The position numbers and the translations under genes are program-made. A stretch of DNA of 64,000 nucleotides, from NCBI RefSeq assembly GCF_024168645.1, contig NZ_JALJWF010000001.1, positions 3,165,501 through 3,229,500 on the forward strand. The letters run 5' to 3'. The DNA is from Pseudomonas sp. GGS8 (GTDB lineage: Bacteria > Pseudomonadota > Gammaproteobacteria > Pseudomonadales > Pseudomonadaceae). Below the pieces are notes generated by a model. That model had not been told where the DNA came from and ran no database searches. It was given only the letters and a program-made list of their open reading frames with translations. Shown piece by piece: positions 62,899 to 64,000 of this stretch (position 1 is its first letter; each line of letters begins with the position of its first letter).

Positions 62899-64000
62899 TG
62901 GCAGACACACAAACCAAAGAGAAAACATCGGTGCTGCTCACGGGCATCGATGAACTGTCGCCCAAGCTCGGTGCCCTTCGGGCAAAAGTCGAGAGTTTCA
63001 AGAAAAACCTGGAGCAGACCGGCCTCGGCAAACTGGACATCAGCGGTCTGTTTAAGGGCGGTAGCGTGATCACGCCGTTCGTGGATGCAATCAAGGTGTC
63101 CGACGCGTTCAAGGGCAAATTGGCCGAAGTCAGTGAATCGGCCGAAGGTGTTGATTTGCCGAAAGCGCCAGTGAGCGCTACGCAAAACATGAATGTGTTC
63201 AGTCGCTCGATGGAGCAGGTATCGATCGCGGCCAACACGGCCTTGCAGCCTGCTGTTGCGACCGTAACGGCAGGTCTTCAACCTTTGTTGGTTGGATTTG
63301 GCAGCCTGCTCGATGACAACCCGAAATTGGTCGAGGGGTTGGCGGCCGGTGCCATCGCATTTTCGGCAATGCAAACGGCTGTGACTGGCGCGACGCAAGT
63401 GTTTGATCTGATGAGCATGGTGCTCAAGACCAATCCCATCATGCTGATTGCCATGGGCATTGCCATGGCGGCCGGTGTGATCATTGCCAACTGGGAGCCG
63501 ATTTCGACGTTTTTCGCCGGGCTCTGGCAAAAGATTGTCGGATATTGGGCGCCGATCAGCGGCGTTTTCTCGGCAATTTTTGATCAAGTCAAAGCAGTCG
63601 TGAGTGCAGGATTCGACTTCCTCAAGGCGTGGTTTGCCTGGACGCCCTACGGAATGATCTTGAACAACTGGGGGGCCGTTGTCGGTTTGTTTGCGGCGAT
63701 CTGGGATCTGCTCGTGGCGCTGACCGTGCCGGTGAAGGAGAAACTGCGCAGCCTGTTCGACTGGGTGCCGCTGGACGCCATTGCCGCGGCTTGGGATCAG
63801 GTGCCTGCCATGTTCTCGGGCTACTGGGAGTCAATCAAGCTTGGAGCGCAGGCGTTCTTTTCTTACCTCAGCGGCCTGTTCACTTGGTCGCCCTTGGACG
63901 CACTGAGCGAAACATGGGCATCTGTGGTTCAGTTTTTCAGTGAAAAAACGGAAAAGCTCCGGGCCATTCTGGCGCCCATCCAGGAGATGCTGGGCGGTAG
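62898..64000 (+). CDS. Tail tape measure protein (second tailocin), cut by the window end
   Basis: At least 367 residues, with no stop before the window ends. The N-terminal region is a coiled-coil-like helix (SPKLGALRAKVESFKKNLEQ). A hydrophobic stretch (MLIAMGIAMAAGVIIANW, about 175-195) follows, then repeating units with a Trp-Pro signature: NWEPISTFFAGLW, YWAPISGVFSAIF, FAWTPYGMILNNW, FDWVPLDAIAAAW and FTWSPLDALSETW. Such repeats are typical of Mu-type tape measures (gp42). The ATG overlaps the preceding stop by one base. Confidence 0.9.
   Translation, partial: MADTQTKEKTSVLLTGIDELSPKLGALRAKVESFKKNLEQTGLGKLDISGLFKGGSVITPFVDAIKVSDAFKGKLAEVSESAEGVDLPKAPVSATQNMNVFSRSMEQVSIAANTALQPAVATVTAGLQPLLVGFGSLLDDNPKLVEGLAAGAIAFSAMQTAVTGATQVFDLMSMVLKTNPIMLIAMGIAMAAGVIIANWEPISTFFAGLWQKIVGYWAPISGVFSAIFDQVKAVVSAGFDFLKAWFAWTPYGMILNNWGAVVGLFAAIWDLLVALTVPVKEKLRSLFDWVPLDAIAAAWDQVPAMFSGYWESIKLGAQAFFSYLSGLFTWSPLDALSETWASVVQFFSEKTEKLRAILAPIQEMLGG

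Noticed and set aside
45322..64000. A complete prophage
   Set aside because: No integrase, replication, terminase, portal or capsid gene is seen, while tail, holin and repressor genes are intact; this is the tailocin pattern.

Overview
The window looks like the chromosome of a Pseudomonas of the fluorescens group. Its gene order is typical of the genus: dapC-glnD-map / rpsB-tsf-pyrH-frr-uppS-cdsA-dxr-rseP-bamA-ompH-lpxD-fabZ-lpxA-lpxB-rnhB-dnaE-accA-tilS-pyrG-kdsA-eno-ftsB-ispD-(LysR)-frmA-fghA-ispF-truD-surE-pcm-nlpD-rpoS-rsmZ-fdxA-mutS. It also carries Pseudomonas-type REP palindromes (GTGGGAGCGGGCTTGCCCGC family) and a textbook Gac/Rsm small RNA. No tRNA, rRNA, CRISPR array, transposase or integrase was seen.

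Region 1 (1-1920) is accessory. It has a decayed gene tail and two adjacent paralogous astacin-like zinc metalloproteases on the minus strand, both without a recognisable Sec signal. Region 2 (1921-7238) holds dapC, glnD and map on the minus strand, with a long inverted repeat between dapC and glnD. Region 3 (7239-33408) is one long plus-strand run of housekeeping genes: translation (rpsB, tsf, frr, tilS), nucleotide synthesis (pyrH, pyrG), isoprenoid and undecaprenyl synthesis (dxr, uppS, ispD), phospholipid and fatty-acid synthesis (cdsA, fabZ, accA), lipid A/LPS (lpxD, lpxA, lpxB, kdsA), outer-membrane assembly and stress signalling (bamA, ompH, rseP), replication (dnaE, rnhB), glycolysis (eno) and division (ftsB). 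Region 4 (33457-36426) is a formaldehyde-detoxification pair (frmA, fghA) with a divergent LysR regulator, placed between ispD and ispF. Region 5 (36470-45122) holds ispF-truD-surE-pcm-nlpD-rpoS, the sRNA rsmZ with its GacA upstream box, then fdxA and mutS on the minus strand.

Region 6 (45123-64000) is the accessory core: a phage-tail bacteriocin (tailocin) island downstream of mutS, a known hot spot for such loci in this group. An SOS-cleavable LexA/CI-like repressor is followed by a strong sigma70 promoter embedded in three regularly spaced TGCAT-n-ATGCA palindromes, a structured leader, a secreted DUF642-like protein and a holin. Then comes a complete R-pyocin/P2-type contractile tail set (V, W, J, I, fibre, fibre chaperone, sheath, tube, E/E', tape measure, U, X, D). 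Where an R-pyocin locus would carry its endolysin/Rz genes, a second contractile tail of different, Mu-like ancestry begins instead (gp37-like, DUF2635, sheath, tube, assembly protein with frameshift, tape measure) and runs off the window end. No capsid, portal, terminase, integrase or replication gene is present, so this is a particle-producing locus and not a prophage.

The points most worth a second look are the operator array, with a matching site in front of the repressor; two independent -1 frameshift signals, one per tail; hairpin terminators placed next to the sheath genes; and the absence of any visible second regulator for the second tailocin.
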